This document shows, one piece after another, positions 51,458 through 61,156 of a stretch of DNA of 64,000 nucleotides (its first letter is position 1; each line of letters opens with the position of its first letter). The notes beneath the pieces are model-generated. The model was not told the DNA's origin and ran no database searches. It worked only from the letters and a program-made list of their open reading frames with translations. The stretch is from contig OZ245057.1 of assembly GCA_965224595.1 (NCBI GenBank), forward strand, positions 620,001 through 684,000, read 5' to 3'. Origin of the DNA: Aliivibrio_A sp016764915. Lineage in GTDB: Bacteria; Pseudomonadota; Gammaproteobacteria; Enterobacterales; Vibrionaceae. Position numbers and translations under genes: made by a program.

Positions 51458-51952
51458 ATGATGAAAAAATTATATACGTTATTTTTGCTGGTTTTACTCA
51501 GTGGATGCAGCAACCAACCTGACCCAACTTTAATGGATCTTAAATTAGCGGCATCATCAAATTTAAACCCCGATCAAATTGGCCGCCCTTCGCCAATGGT
51601 CGTCAAATTAATTGAACTCAATACTCCAACCGCATTTGAGAATGCTGGATTTTTTCAGCTCTATAACAATGCAATCGCAACTTTAGGGCCAGATTTGATT
51701 GCCGAAGAGGAGATTATTATGAGACCAGGAGAGACTAAAAACTTCAAATTTCATATTAAAGATGGCAGCAAATACGTCGGTATTATCGGTGCTTATCAAC
51801 AATTAGATGATTCTCAATGGAAATTTTTATACTCCGTAGAATTAGAAGAACAGCAATCTATTGAACTGGCGGTTACTAAAAACAGCATTCTTCGCGTTAA
51901 GTACGTTAAGCCATCTAAAAAAGAGCTTAACGCACCAGATACCGACGACTAA
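51458..51952 (+). CDS. tssJ: T6SS outer-membrane lipoprotein TssJ
   Basis: A 164-aa lipoprotein with lipobox LLSGC and a transthyretin-like beta domain (SPMVVKLIELNTPTAFENAG is typical). It anchors the membrane complex with TssL and TssM. Tandem ATG codons at 51458 and 51461. Confidence 0.94.
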   Translation: MMKKLYTLFLLVLLSGCSNQPDPTLMDLKLAASSNLNPDQIGRPSPMVVKLIELNTPTAFENAGFFQLYNNAIATLGPDLIAEEEIIMRPGETKNFKFHIKDGSKYVGIIGAYQQLDDSQWKFLYSVELEEQQSIELAVTKNSILRVKYVKPSKKELNAPDTDD

Positions 51953-51969
51953 GAAGGAATAACAGAACG

Positions 51970-53292
51970 ATGAATAAAGTTGTTTGGAAAGAGGGAATGC
52001 TGCTAAGACCACAACATTTTCAGCAGCATGACCGATATTTACATCATCAGATGCAAATTAGAACGCAACAGCAAAATCGATTCAATTGGGGAGTCTACTC
52101 CCTGACCATCGATCAACATCACTTGTCAGTCGGAAAAGTCGTCATTACTGAAGCAAAAGGAGTCATGCCCGACGGGACTCTGTTTGACATTAATCATCAA
52201 TCAAAGCCATTGATATGGGAGGGAAGCCAAGAAAACAATGGGGCGACTCTGTATTTATCATTGCCCATTTCTAGCGCGAATACGCCCGAATCACGAAAAG
52301 ATGATGATGAGAACATATCCACGCGTTATATCTCATTTGATATCACGGTATCTGACAATAATGCCCATATGCAGAACATCCAAAATGTCAGTTGTGGTGA
52401 ACTTGATTTTCATATTCTAACCGACGCTGATATCGACAGTCACTGGGTTAAACTGCCGCTATGTAAAATCAAACAAGTTACGCCAGAAGGAGTAATTGAG
52501 CTTGAGACCGATTATGAAACCCCATACATCAATGGTCGTCACTCCGGTTACGTGCAACGTACACTACGTGAAATGCTGACCTTGGTGGCTCACCGTGCCA
52601 ATGTGTTAGCAGAGCGAATTACCCAATCCGCTCATGCCACCTCTGAAGTCGGTGATTTTCTATTGCTGCAACTGTTAAATAAAAATGAACCACTACTGAA
52701 CTATTTACACAACTCTGGCAGCTATCACCCTGAAGAACTCTATCTAACATTAGTGTCATTGCAAGGTGAACTGGCAACTTACAGCCCGGAGACTCGCCGT
52801 GGAAACCTCAGTTTATCTTACAACCATCATGATCAAGTTGCCTGTTTTAAAGAGTTGATGTTCGCTCTAAGAGGCCAGCTAACACAATCACTCAAACAAA
52901 ATGCGTTGGAGATAGATCTACAAAAACGTAACCACGGTGTACTCGTCGCTCCTATCAATGAAAATGAGCTCATCCAAGAGTCATCCTTTATCTTAGCGGC
53001 TCGCTCAAACATGGATCCTGAAACCTTACGTAAACAATTACCACCGCAATTGAAAGTAGGGCCAGTTGAAAAGATTCGCAGTCTCGTCAACCTGCAGCTT
53101 CCAGGTATTCGTTGCCGTGCTCTTCAAGTGGCTCCAAGACAAGTCCCCTACCATGGCGACTACTGTTATTTTGCGCTCGATCTTAATGCAACCGATCGCT
53201 CACAGCTCACTCAATCGGGAGGTTTTGCCTTCCATATAGCCGGAGATTTTGATGATCTCTCATTACATTTTTGGGCAATAAGGAACAGTTAA
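51970..53292 (+). CDS. tssK: T6SS baseplate protein TssK
   Basis: A 440-aa TssK trimer subunit linking baseplate and membrane complex. The N-terminal VVWKEGMLLRPQHFQQHDRY is the family hallmark, and the C-terminal segment PRQVPYHGDYCYFALD is also typical. It ends one base before tssL. Confidence 0.96.
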   Translation: MNKVVWKEGMLLRPQHFQQHDRYLHHQMQIRTQQQNRFNWGVYSLTIDQHHLSVGKVVITEAKGVMPDGTLFDINHQSKPLIWEGSQENNGATLYLSLPISSANTPESRKDDDENISTRYISFDITVSDNNAHMQNIQNVSCGELDFHILTDADIDSHWVKLPLCKIKQVTPEGVIELETDYETPYINGRHSGYVQRTLREMLTLVAHRANVLAERITQSAHATSEVGDFLLLQLLNKNEPLLNYLHNSGSYHPEELYLTLVSLQGELATYSPETRRGNLSLSYNHHDQVACFKELMFALRGQLTQSLKQNALEIDLQKRNHGVLVAPINENELIQESSFILAARSNMDPETLRKQLPPQLKVGPVEKIRSLVNLQLPGIRCRALQVAPRQVPYHGDYCYFALDLNATDRSQLTQSGGFAFHIAGDFDDLSLHFWAIRNS

Positions 53293-53293
53293 T

Positions 53294-54130
53294 ATGACCA
53301 AAACAAGCTACATGGATGATCGAACTGTTCTGGTGACCCAGCAGCCTAATGAAACATCCCCTTCATTAACGGCAAAAACTAATGCCCCTAGGTTTGAACA
53401 GCTTCAAGAGCGCATGGTTTACGCTGCTCGATTAAAATCTGAAGAGCAGAGCTTTGTTGGTATCAATCCATTAGTAGATGCTGCTGCTCCAATTTTAGGA
53501 TTGGCTGCAGAACTGAAACTAGAGACATTTCAAGATATTGACCTGCTCAAAGCCCGTTTAATTGATGAGATCAAAACCTTCGAATTTCAAGCACTCAATT
53601 TTGGTGTAGAAAATAACTACATTTCCCTTTCACGCTATTTACTCTGTACTTTTGTTGATGAAGCAGTGGTAACAACTCCTTGGGGTCATAATAGTAGCTG
53701 GTCGCAACAGAGTATGTTAAGTACTTTTCACAACGAAACCTACGGCGGCGAAAAATTCTTTCTGCTACTTGAAAAACTTAGCCGAAATCCAGCTAAGTTT
53801 CTAAATTTACTAGAACTCATCTACCTCTGTTTAAGCTTAGGTTTTGAAGGGAAATATCGAGTCCTTTCTCGCGGTTTAATTGAGCTTGATACTATCAGGG
53901 ACAGTCTTTACCGCCAAATACGCTCACTAAGAGGTGATGAACCTAAAGGTCTATCACCAAACTGGGAACCTAAGAGGGTACAACGACACAAACTCACCCG
54001 AAACACCTCTCGTCTCGGCATCTGTTTCGTTGTCATTCTCTGCCTCACTGCCATGTTCAGCGGTTTTTATTACGTGCTTGACCAACAATCAACACAAGTC
54101 ACTGACTCTTACCTGCAGATCACTCAATAG
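53294..54130 (+). CDS. tssL: T6SS inner-membrane protein TssL (DotU type)
   Basis: A 278-aa DotU-family protein: a cytoplasmic helical hook domain (FVDEAVVTTPWGHNSSWSQQ and LLELIYLCLSLGFEGKYRV) and a single C-terminal membrane segment (about 243-262). There is no peptidoglycan-binding extension. It pairs with TssM. Confidence 0.95.
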   Translation: MTKTSYMDDRTVLVTQQPNETSPSLTAKTNAPRFEQLQERMVYAARLKSEEQSFVGINPLVDAAAPILGLAAELKLETFQDIDLLKARLIDEIKTFEFQALNFGVENNYISLSRYLLCTFVDEAVVTTPWGHNSSWSQQSMLSTFHNETYGGEKFFLLLEKLSRNPAKFLNLLELIYLCLSLGFEGKYRVLSRGLIELDTIRDSLYRQIRSLRGDEPKGLSPNWEPKRVQRHKLTRNTSRLGICFVVILCLTAMFSGFYYVLDQQSTQVTDSYLQITQ

Positions 54131-54141
54131 GATTTCAAAAC

Positions 54142-57100
54142 ATGAAGGCTGTATTCAAAAAAATTTGGCAAACATTAAAAAAAACATGGTGTTGGAGCCT
54201 AATTCTTACTCTATTAATTAGCACATTAGTCGCACTATGGGGAGATGAAATTGCGGTTGGTGGTCATGCGTTTTTAAGCACGGTTAGCAGTAAAGTGATA
54301 GCGATTATGATCTTCTTTGTTATCTGGGGATTAACGCTCCTAGCACTCTACTTTGCAGAAAAGCGCAAAGCCATGTCTGAAGAGAATAAAGAAGTGACCG
54401 AAGCTCGAGCAGCAGAAGAGACTGTGATTCGTGAATCGGTTGATATTTTGAAAGAAAAACTCAACAGTGCGATAGCGACTATCAAGCGCGCTGGACTGTA
54501 CGGCCGATTGAACGATGATGTAAAGTATCAACTCCCTTGGTATATGATTATTGGACCTCAAGGAAGTGGCAAAACCACACTATTAGAGTGTTCAGGTCTC
54601 GATTTCCCGTTAAATCAAGCCACAGGAAAGTACACCCGAGATATTCAAAATAGCCAACATTGTGAATGGTATTTCGCTAACCATGCTGTGCTCCTTGACG
54701 CGGCTGGTCGTTATTTTGATCAAGCCTCAAACTCTATCGAAGGTTCAATTTGGGAGCAGTTTTTACGCCTATTGAACAGCAAGCGTCGTCGTCGTCCACT
54801 CAATGGCATCATACTCACTATTGATATCCAGACATTGCAAAACCCTGATGAAAATGAGATCGAACAGCATGCTCGATACGTTAGAGATCAATTGCAAACC
54901 TTAAGAGAGAAACTCAATTCAGACGTTCCTGTCTATTTGGTTTTAACCAAAGCCGATAAAATTGCAGGTTTTGACTCTTTCTTCTCACACCTAAGTCGAG
55001 AAGAGATGGACCAAGTACTTGGAATCACATTTAATGAAGGAGAGGGGCAACAAACAGAACATGTTAAACAAGAATTTGAACAACTACTTCGTCGCCTAAA
55101 TTCTCAGTTATTATCACGCCTTCATACTGAGCGCGATGTCACCCGACGCGCCGACTTGTTGCAATTTCCTAGGCAGCTCAGCGCCATTGTTGAACGTCTG
55201 GCTTTGTTTTGTGAACTCTCATTTGCAGAGACTCGCTATCACACTCCCACCCATCTTCGCGGGTTATATATCACGTCGGTTCCTGAGCCTGAGGCTCAAA
55301 ACATTGACTCTACATCGAGCACCATTGGTCAAAATTTAGGAATAAGTCAACGAGCGCTACCAACCTACAAACATCAACGCGGCTTCTTTGTTCGTAGATT
55401 GCTTGAAGAGATCATCTTCCCAAATAGTGAGCTGGCCACATTAGATGAAAAATACGAGCGCACGGTTAAAGTCAGAAACAGCATGTTTTATGCGGTATCT
55501 GTCTTACTCATCGTTATTTTTGGAGGTTTATGGGTCAGTGGTTTTCTGAGCAATCACAGCAAGCAACAAGAGTTATTAGTACTCAAAGAGCAGTATCAGA
55601 ACCGTATTTTGCATGTTTCTCCCTTAGCCAGTTCCATTGAGCTGCTACCTACACTAAATACCCTTTATAGTGCGACTCAAGTCTACTCACATACAGATAA
55701 AAGCTTTGTTGAGCGCTACTCTGGTTTAGATCAAGGTACCAAGATTATCTCAACAACCATCGATACCTACCAACAACAACTTAGAAAGCTTCTCCTACCT
55801 CGTATTGAAAGTGAGTTAGAGCAACAGATTAAAAGCAACCAAGATAATCGTGAATTTTTAACTAAATCCTTACGCGCTTACCTGATGCTTAACCAGCAAG
55901 AGCATTTAGACAAACAGTACCTAGAAGAGTGGTTAGCACTCAATTGGTCCTATATTTACAGTGGTTCTGCCACCGAACAAAAAGCCTTACAAAATCACTT
56001 CAAACGCCTACTAGACTCAGGATTTGAACCGGTTGATTTAAATGATAATTTAATTGCCAAATCAAGAAAATACCTGCGTAAAGCCAACACCTCTGAACTG
56101 GTTTATCAAATGCTAAAAGAGGATCCCGCAGTTGAAGGCCTTCATGACCTGAAATTCAGTGATTATTTAGGCCCTACACAACTCATGTTTAGTAACACAA
56201 ATACGACGATTTCTGGCTTTTATACTCAAACTGGGTATCAAAAAATATTCTTGAATAAAGGGCTAGAAGAAGTTCAAATGTTAGTGAACGAAAATTGGGT
56301 ATTAGGCACTTCTACCGACTTAAGTGCATTGGAAATCCGAGAGTTATACGCTGAAGTGGAAGACCTCTATTTCAATGATTATATTCGTTATTGGCAAGAT
56401 GCCGTTAATCAACTTCAAATCATTCCAGCCACTGATTTTGACCATGCCGTTGCTCAAATAACCAGCATGACAGGATCAAGCCAGCCCATCGTTAAGCTAT
56501 TAACAGTGATCAGAGATAATACGACATTCATTGATGAGTCTCAATTAACCGATAAAGTGACAAAAGGTGGCAAAAAAACACCTATTGGCAATAACTTATC
56601 CAAACTTGCTGCCTCCGGGTTATACAGCGTAGATCAACGAACCGAAAGTGCTCGCAAAGCAGTTTCTCGTCAATTTCAGAGCTTAAATCAGCTATTGAGT
56701 AAATCATCAGAAGCCGATATTCCCCTTCAAGATGCTCTGGTTTCGGTTAATGAATTAGGCTCAAAACTTGCTATCATCAGCCACTCACCTAATGCGGAAA
56801 AATCATCATTCAAACTAGCCAGAGATCGAATGCAAGGCATACCTAATGCAATGAATGATGTTCGAATATCATCGCAAAACCTTCCTCAGCCATTATCAGG
56901 ATGGTGGAAACAATTATCCAGCAACGCTTGGAGTACCATTTTGGTTTCAGCAAGAGGGTATACCCAGTCTCTGTATGCTGATCAAGTCGTGTCTCCCTAC
57001 ACTCTATCCTTAGCGGGTCGCTATCCATTCTCCAAAAGCAATAGAGATGTCAATATCACTGACTTCAATAATTTCTTTCAAAAAGGGGGAGTCTTAGACC

Positions 57101-57660
57101 ATTTTTATAACAATACTTTAGCGCCATTCGTAAAAATAAGGGGCGGGAAAATGTCACTGAAAAAAGTCAGTGGCCAAGATCTTGGGTTATCAAACCTCTT
57201 TTTATATCAGTATGCTAAGGGGCTAAAAATTAAAAGTAATTTTTATGGAAAAAAAGGTAACGATGCCAAAGTTGCCTTTAAAATAATCCCTTTTGAGTTA
57301 GATGCAAGCGCTCTACAGTCCACCTTCTATTATGGTAATACTAAAATGCAATACCGTCATGGACCTCGCCAAAAAATTGCTCTCAACTGGCCAATAGAAG
57401 GAGAACGTCAATACGTCAGCTTCGTACTGCAAGACCTCAATGGCACTAAAGTCATCAATAAGCAAGGTTCAGGGCCTTGGGCACTATTTAGAGTATTAGA
57501 CCGCTTCAAAGTACAGTATTATCAAGGCAAAGATGTGTTAAAAATAGATTTGCAAAACCAGGGGATGAACGCTAAATACCTCATTTATAGCGAGCGAACA
57601 CCCAACCCGTTTGATCGAAAATTACTGACTAATTTTTCATTACCGAAGAATCTTTCATAA
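54142..57660 (+). CDS. tssM: T6SS inner-membrane protein TssM (IcmF type)
   Basis: A 1172-aa IcmF-family protein. Two N-terminal membrane segments (about 18-34 and 52-70) precede a cytoplasmic NTPase-like domain with Walker A GPQGSGKTT (138-146). A third membrane segment near 450-470 leads into the large periplasmic domain that contacts TssJ. Full family length. Its stop overlaps pppA by one base. Confidence 0.96.
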   Translation: MKAVFKKIWQTLKKTWCWSLILTLLISTLVALWGDEIAVGGHAFLSTVSSKVIAIMIFFVIWGLTLLALYFAEKRKAMSEENKEVTEARAAEETVIRESVDILKEKLNSAIATIKRAGLYGRLNDDVKYQLPWYMIIGPQGSGKTTLLECSGLDFPLNQATGKYTRDIQNSQHCEWYFANHAVLLDAAGRYFDQASNSIEGSIWEQFLRLLNSKRRRRPLNGIILTIDIQTLQNPDENEIEQHARYVRDQLQTLREKLNSDVPVYLVLTKADKIAGFDSFFSHLSREEMDQVLGITFNEGEGQQTEHVKQEFEQLLRRLNSQLLSRLHTERDVTRRADLLQFPRQLSAIVERLALFCELSFAETRYHTPTHLRGLYITSVPEPEAQNIDSTSSTIGQNLGISQRALPTYKHQRGFFVRRLLEEIIFPNSELATLDEKYERTVKVRNSMFYAVSVLLIVIFGGLWVSGFLSNHSKQQELLVLKEQYQNRILHVSPLASSIELLPTLNTLYSATQVYSHTDKSFVERYSGLDQGTKIISTTIDTYQQQLRKLLLPRIESELEQQIKSNQDNREFLTKSLRAYLMLNQQEHLDKQYLEEWLALNWSYIYSGSATEQKALQNHFKRLLDSGFEPVDLNDNLIAKSRKYLRKANTSELVYQMLKEDPAVEGLHDLKFSDYLGPTQLMFSNTNTTISGFYTQTGYQKIFLNKGLEEVQMLVNENWVLGTSTDLSALEIRELYAEVEDLYFNDYIRYWQDAVNQLQIIPATDFDHAVAQITSMTGSSQPIVKLLTVIRDNTTFIDESQLTDKVTKGGKKTPIGNNLSKLAASGLYSVDQRTESARKAVSRQFQSLNQLLSKSSEADIPLQDALVSVNELGSKLAIISHSPNAEKSSFKLARDRMQGIPNAMNDVRISSQNLPQPLSGWWKQLSSNAWSTILVSARGYTQSLYADQVVSPYTLSLAGRYPFSKSNRDVNITDFNNFFQKGGVLDHFYNNTLAPFVKIRGGKMSLKKVSGQDLGLSNLFLYQYAKGLKIKSNFYGKKGNDAKVAFKIIPFELDASALQSTFYYGNTKMQYRHGPRQKIALNWPIEGERQYVSFVLQDLNGTKVINKQGSGPWALFRVLDRFKVQYYQGKDVLKIDLQNQGMNAKYLIYSERTPNPFDRKLLTNFSLPKNLS

Positions 57661-58331
57661 TGATCATTTTCTCTTCTGCGAGCTTTACCCATCAGGGTAA
57701 GGTTCGAGTTAAAAATGAAGACGCAATTCTCTCTCTTAGCACAGAAGGAATCTGGGTTGTTGCTGATGGTATGGGTGGTTATGAGTACGGCGAATTAGCG
57801 AGCAGAATGATCACTGAAGGGTTAAGGGATGAAAAGTTCAGTAGCACATTAGAGCAGAGGATCAGAGTTGCTAAAGCTCGATTACAGCAGATAAACTATC
57901 ATTTAAGCCAAGAGAAAACATTGTCTCAAAGCTCTATAATTGGCAGTACCGTCTGTTTGCTCATTTCATATAAAAGCCACATGGCCTGTGTGTGGGCTGG
58001 CGATTCACGTTGCTACTTATACCGCCAAAAGAAACTCTATCAAATATCAAAAGATCACACAACAGAGACCAATGCAGGTAAAGAAGCGCTAACCCAAGCT
58101 ATCGGCATGGGGAACTCGTTAGATATTGAGCACTGCATTTTTGCAGTGCACAACAACGATACACTTTTATTAACCAGCGACGGGGTGCACAAATCCATCG
58201 GCTCAGATGTCATTCAAAGCGGAATGGCACACCTGAATACAGCCAAGGGATCACAATACTTACAACAAATGACACTTCAAACTGACGCCACTGATAATTT
58301 ATCCGCTGTGATGATTAAGGTATCGCAATGA
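57660..58331 (+). CDS. pppA: PPM-type Ser/Thr phosphatase PppA
   Basis: A 223-aa PP2C-family phosphatase with metal-binding motifs VKNEDA, VADGMGGYEYGE, GDSRCYLYR, TSDGVHK and DATDNLSAV. In other T6SS it reverses PpkA phosphorylation of the FHA protein and restrains assembly. It overlaps tssM by one base and the kinase by 4 bp. Confidence 0.93.
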   Translation: MIIFSSASFTHQGKVRVKNEDAILSLSTEGIWVVADGMGGYEYGELASRMITEGLRDEKFSSTLEQRIRVAKARLQQINYHLSQEKTLSQSSIIGSTVCLLISYKSHMACVWAGDSRCYLYRQKKLYQISKDHTTETNAGKEALTQAIGMGNSLDIEHCIFAVHNNDTLLLTSDGVHKSIGSDVIQSGMAHLNTAKGSQYLQQMTLQTDATDNLSAVMIKVSQ

Positions 58332-59230
58332 GTAGTTTAAATATTAATGATTTCTTAACAGATACCGATGAAGTCGAGAAGCCGATCATCGAAACCCCAC
58401 AACCGAGTCAATCTCTGCCAAATATTATCAATGGCCGCTACAAAATAAAACGGGTTGTAGGCGTTGGTGGAATGGGGGTTGTTTATGAAGTCAGTGATCT
58501 TTTACTCTCAAGTCTGCAGATTTCTAATAATACATTGGCCATAAAAATATTAAACGGAGAAGCGAATCAATATAATGATGCACAGTACATTCTTGTTAAT
58601 GAGTACTTACAAGCAAAGAAGCTTCATCACCCGAATATTGTGCCTATTCTACAAATGGATCTGTGTAATAAAACCAACAAAGCATTTCTTTTAATGCCCA
58701 TGATCCATGGAGAACTACTCTCTATCTTATTAGATTCGCCAGTGACTGACCTATCGAAGCTAGAGAGGATCACCTATGCAACTCAACTGGTAAATACTAT
58801 TTCACACTGCCACGATCGCTCAGTCATACATGGTGATATTAAACCTGGCAATGTTTTGATATCCAAAAGTGGTGAGTTTTTCTTATTTGATTTTAGTATT
58901 AGCAGAAGTTTGGATGATAAAGATAATCAATATGCCATTGATTATAATAAAGTTCATGCATGGAGCGGTCATTACGTCGCTCCGGAAGTCCTCCATGGGC
59001 AAGCACCAACCATAAAAAGTGATCTTTTCTCTTTGAGTGTACTCATCTATAAATTGCTATTTAATGTTCACCCTTATCAGCAAGAGGAACTCGTTCAAAA
59101 GCACTCTAAAAAGTCTTTAGCTAATATTCAATCCTTGCTACTACAGGGTATGACACCCCTTGAGAAACACAGGAAACTCAATTTTCATCAGCTCAATGCA
59201 GAGTTAAATAAATTAGTTAATAGTACTTAA
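58328..59230 (+). CDS. ppkA: Ser/Thr protein kinase PpkA, short soluble form
   Basis: A 300-aa Hanks-type kinase. The Gly-rich loop is VVGVGGMGVVYEV, the catalytic Lys is in LAIKIL, the catalytic loop is HGDIKPGNVL (non-RD), the metal-binding motif is DFS rather than DFG, and VAPEVLHG is the APE motif. There is no membrane segment or periplasmic domain, unlike the roughly 1000-aa PpkA of Pseudomonas. It likely phosphorylates TagH or another T6SS part to promote assembly. Last gene of the operon. Confidence 0.9.
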   Translation: MSSLNINDFLTDTDEVEKPIIETPQPSQSLPNIINGRYKIKRVVGVGGMGVVYEVSDLLLSSLQISNNTLAIKILNGEANQYNDAQYILVNEYLQAKKLHHPNIVPILQMDLCNKTNKAFLLMPMIHGELLSILLDSPVTDLSKLERITYATQLVNTISHCHDRSVIHGDIKPGNVLISKSGEFFLFDFSISRSLDDKDNQYAIDYNKVHAWSGHYVAPEVLHGQAPTIKSDLFSLSVLIYKLLFNVHPYQQEELVQKHSKKSLANIQSLLLQGMTPLEKHRKLNFHQLNAELNKLVNST

Positions 59231-59234
59231 TCAT

Positions 59235-60362
59235 CTACACCTGTTTTTTGGTTGATGTATCATCCATAGAGGTCTGGCTGTAGTTGGTTGATCTTTGCGG
59301 TGTATCACCCGCCTCATCAACATCAGAAGACTCGGCCTCTTCGATTTCTGTGGTCTCATCAGGGAAATAGCTCTGCCTTGAGTAGAGCTTATCAAACGTT
59401 TTAATGACAGAGTGTTTGGTCATCGTCCCTCGTTTCATTTTATTAAAAAGAGACTTTACCATTCCTTGTAAACCAACCACAGTATCAACACTCAATAAGT
59501 TGCCCATCTCATCCCGCCTGTGAATGGCATTCTCAACCCCATTTTTGCACGCCAGCCAAAACCAAATATAAGCAACAGAGTTGCCTTTTTCACTGTTTCC
59601 AGACGAGACTTCTCCTGCATAATATTGAGCAATGGCATTGCCAGACTCAGCAGCAAGTTCAAACCAATAAGTGGCTTTTTTAAAATCAATCGTTATTCCT
59701 TTACCTTCACTGTATTGCTTCCCCAAGTTGATTTGAGCCTCTACTGAGCCATTTAATGCCGCTCTAGTATTCCACTCAACCGAAAGAGGTACAGAAGGTT
59801 TCGGGTTAGCTTCAGCAACGTACCAATCCGCCATGAAAAGTTGTGCATCAATCATATTGATATCAGCCACACTCTCGATCATCTCAATGCCTTTTTCAAT
59901 ATCAGCATCAACACCATCGCCTTTTAACAATGCAATTCCAAGCGCTAGTTTGGCCTCTTGCCCTCCGTTCTTAGCATTGATCACTTTGCTCCAATACTTA
60001 GATTTTTTGTTTATTTCAGCGTCGTTCTCATAATTATCGCAAAGCCTAACTAAAGAGTGCATAGCGATTTCGTTGTCATTTTTTGCCGCCATTTCATACC
60101 AATAAATCGCCTTTTTAGTATCGCCGAGCTCAGACTCTTTTGCTAAATATATTTGAGTAGCAGTATGACCCGTTTTAGCTTTATAAATTTTCTCTTTAAG
60201 TTCCGCGTTTTTAGCTTCATCTAATGCTCTTTTATAGGCAGCAACATTTCTCTGTTTCTCAGCCAATTTTTCTTCATTGTTTTTTATTAGAGAAAAAAAG
60301 CGGAACAGTACAAAAATAAGAGGAATGGTTAACAACAACACACCAATCAAAATTGGATTCAT
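59235..60362 (-). CDS. SEL1-repeat membrane protein
   Basis: A protein of about 375 aa with an N-terminal membrane segment (NPILIGVLLLTIPLIFVLF), a charged coiled-coil-like stretch, and several SEL1/TPR-like repeats (for example DTKKAIYWYEMAAKNDNEIA and DFKKATYWFELAAESGNAIA). The C-terminus is acidic and Ser/Thr-rich. The start is uncertain: ATG at 60362 preferred, with the frame open to 60449. It converges on ppkA with a 4-bp gap; SEL1 proteins often accompany T6SS clusters, but no role is shown. Confidence 0.75.
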   Translation of the reverse strand: MNPILIGVLLLTIPLIFVLFRFFSLIKNNEEKLAEKQRNVAAYKRALDEAKNAELKEKIYKAKTGHTATQIYLAKESELGDTKKAIYWYEMAAKNDNEIAMHSLVRLCDNYENDAEINKKSKYWSKVINAKNGGQEAKLALGIALLKGDGVDADIEKGIEMIESVADINMIDAQLFMADWYVAEANPKPSVPLSVEWNTRAALNGSVEAQINLGKQYSEGKGITIDFKKATYWFELAAESGNAIAQYYAGEVSSGNSEKGNSVAYIWFWLACKNGVENAIHRRDEMGNLLSVDTVVGLQGMVKSLFNKMKRGTMTKHSVIKTFDKLYSRQSYFPDETTEIEEAESSDVDEAGDTPQRSTNYSQTSMDDTSTKKQV

Positions 60363-60749
60363 AAAACACCAAAGGTTAATCAAAAAAAACGCCATGCTAT
60401 ACAGTATAGCGGCCACTCTCCAGTAAACTGAATAGCAACCGCTGACCAACTGTCATGAACAGTGTGAACATTATATTACCAAGTCCAGTAAAATGTTAAC
60501 TCATTGCTTTATATATGTGCATTAAAGTCAAACATAAACGCATATGACCATGTGTGCATGTTGATTGAGGCAATAAAGTTCTATTTTGGCTCAAAAAAGG
60601 TCATCAAAATGATAGCCAGCCTTGGCTGCTCCTAGCTAACAACTTTAGCTGGTATGTTTAATCGTTTTTATGATGTTTAATTACTTTATTTTTGAGCCGT
60701 GTTCTGTATTGTATTTTAAATATGATTAATCGATATGCAGGTGGAAATT
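60363..60749. other. Intergenic region
   Basis: Gene-free if the SEL1 gene starts at 60362. It holds the upstream regions of two divergent genes; I see no recognisable operator or RNA in it. Confidence 0.4.
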
Positions 60750-60938
60750 ATGGGTGAAATCTTATATCAACAATTAATACATGGCTCAGCAACTCAGCGC
60801 TCACTTTCAAAAGAAGCGTCCGATCCCACGAATCACAACAGCGATACACAAGACGTAGAATTAGAAATCAAAAGACATACCGAATCCGAACCAGACATCT
60901 CAGTAAAATTCGATTATTTTGGCACCATCTTCCGATAA
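60750..60938 (+). CDS. Small hypothetical protein
   Basis: A 62-aa polar protein (begins MGEILYQQLIHGSATQRSLS, ends FDYFGTIFR). The ATG at 60750 has AGGTGGA at good spacing, and a terminator-like hairpin follows at 60960-60987, so it appears to be a real monocistronic gene. No family recognised. An ATG 15 bases earlier is possible. Confidence 0.6.
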   Translation: MGEILYQQLIHGSATQRSLSKEASDPTNHNSDTQDVELEIKRHTESEPDISVKFDYFGTIFR

Positions 60939-60959
60939 CCCTCTCCCCAACCGTTCATA

Positions 60960-60987
60960 TGCCCCAATGTTCACGTCATTTGGGGCA
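60960..60987 (+). terminator. Terminator-like hairpin
   Basis: TGCCCCAA / TTGGGGCA, an 8-bp perfect stem with a 12-base loop, 21 bp after the small ORF; followed by ATATGTTTAT. Confidence 0.55.
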
Positions 60988-61156
60988 ATATGTTTATAGC
61001 TTCTCATCTATATTGACATGATTGTTATAGTTTTGATTTATTGACGCGATAAATGAACATTCATCTACCTATATTCCAATTAATGACAAAGAAAAAAACA
61101 ACAATATAGTTATAATTTGATATTAAAATCCACCTCATGTAATAGCAGGGATGTTA

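Noticed and set aside
54340..54561. Antisense ORFs inside tss, phn and glp genes
   Set aside because: Many open frames opposite to strong genes have no ribosome site and no protein-like features; they are codon-bias shadows.
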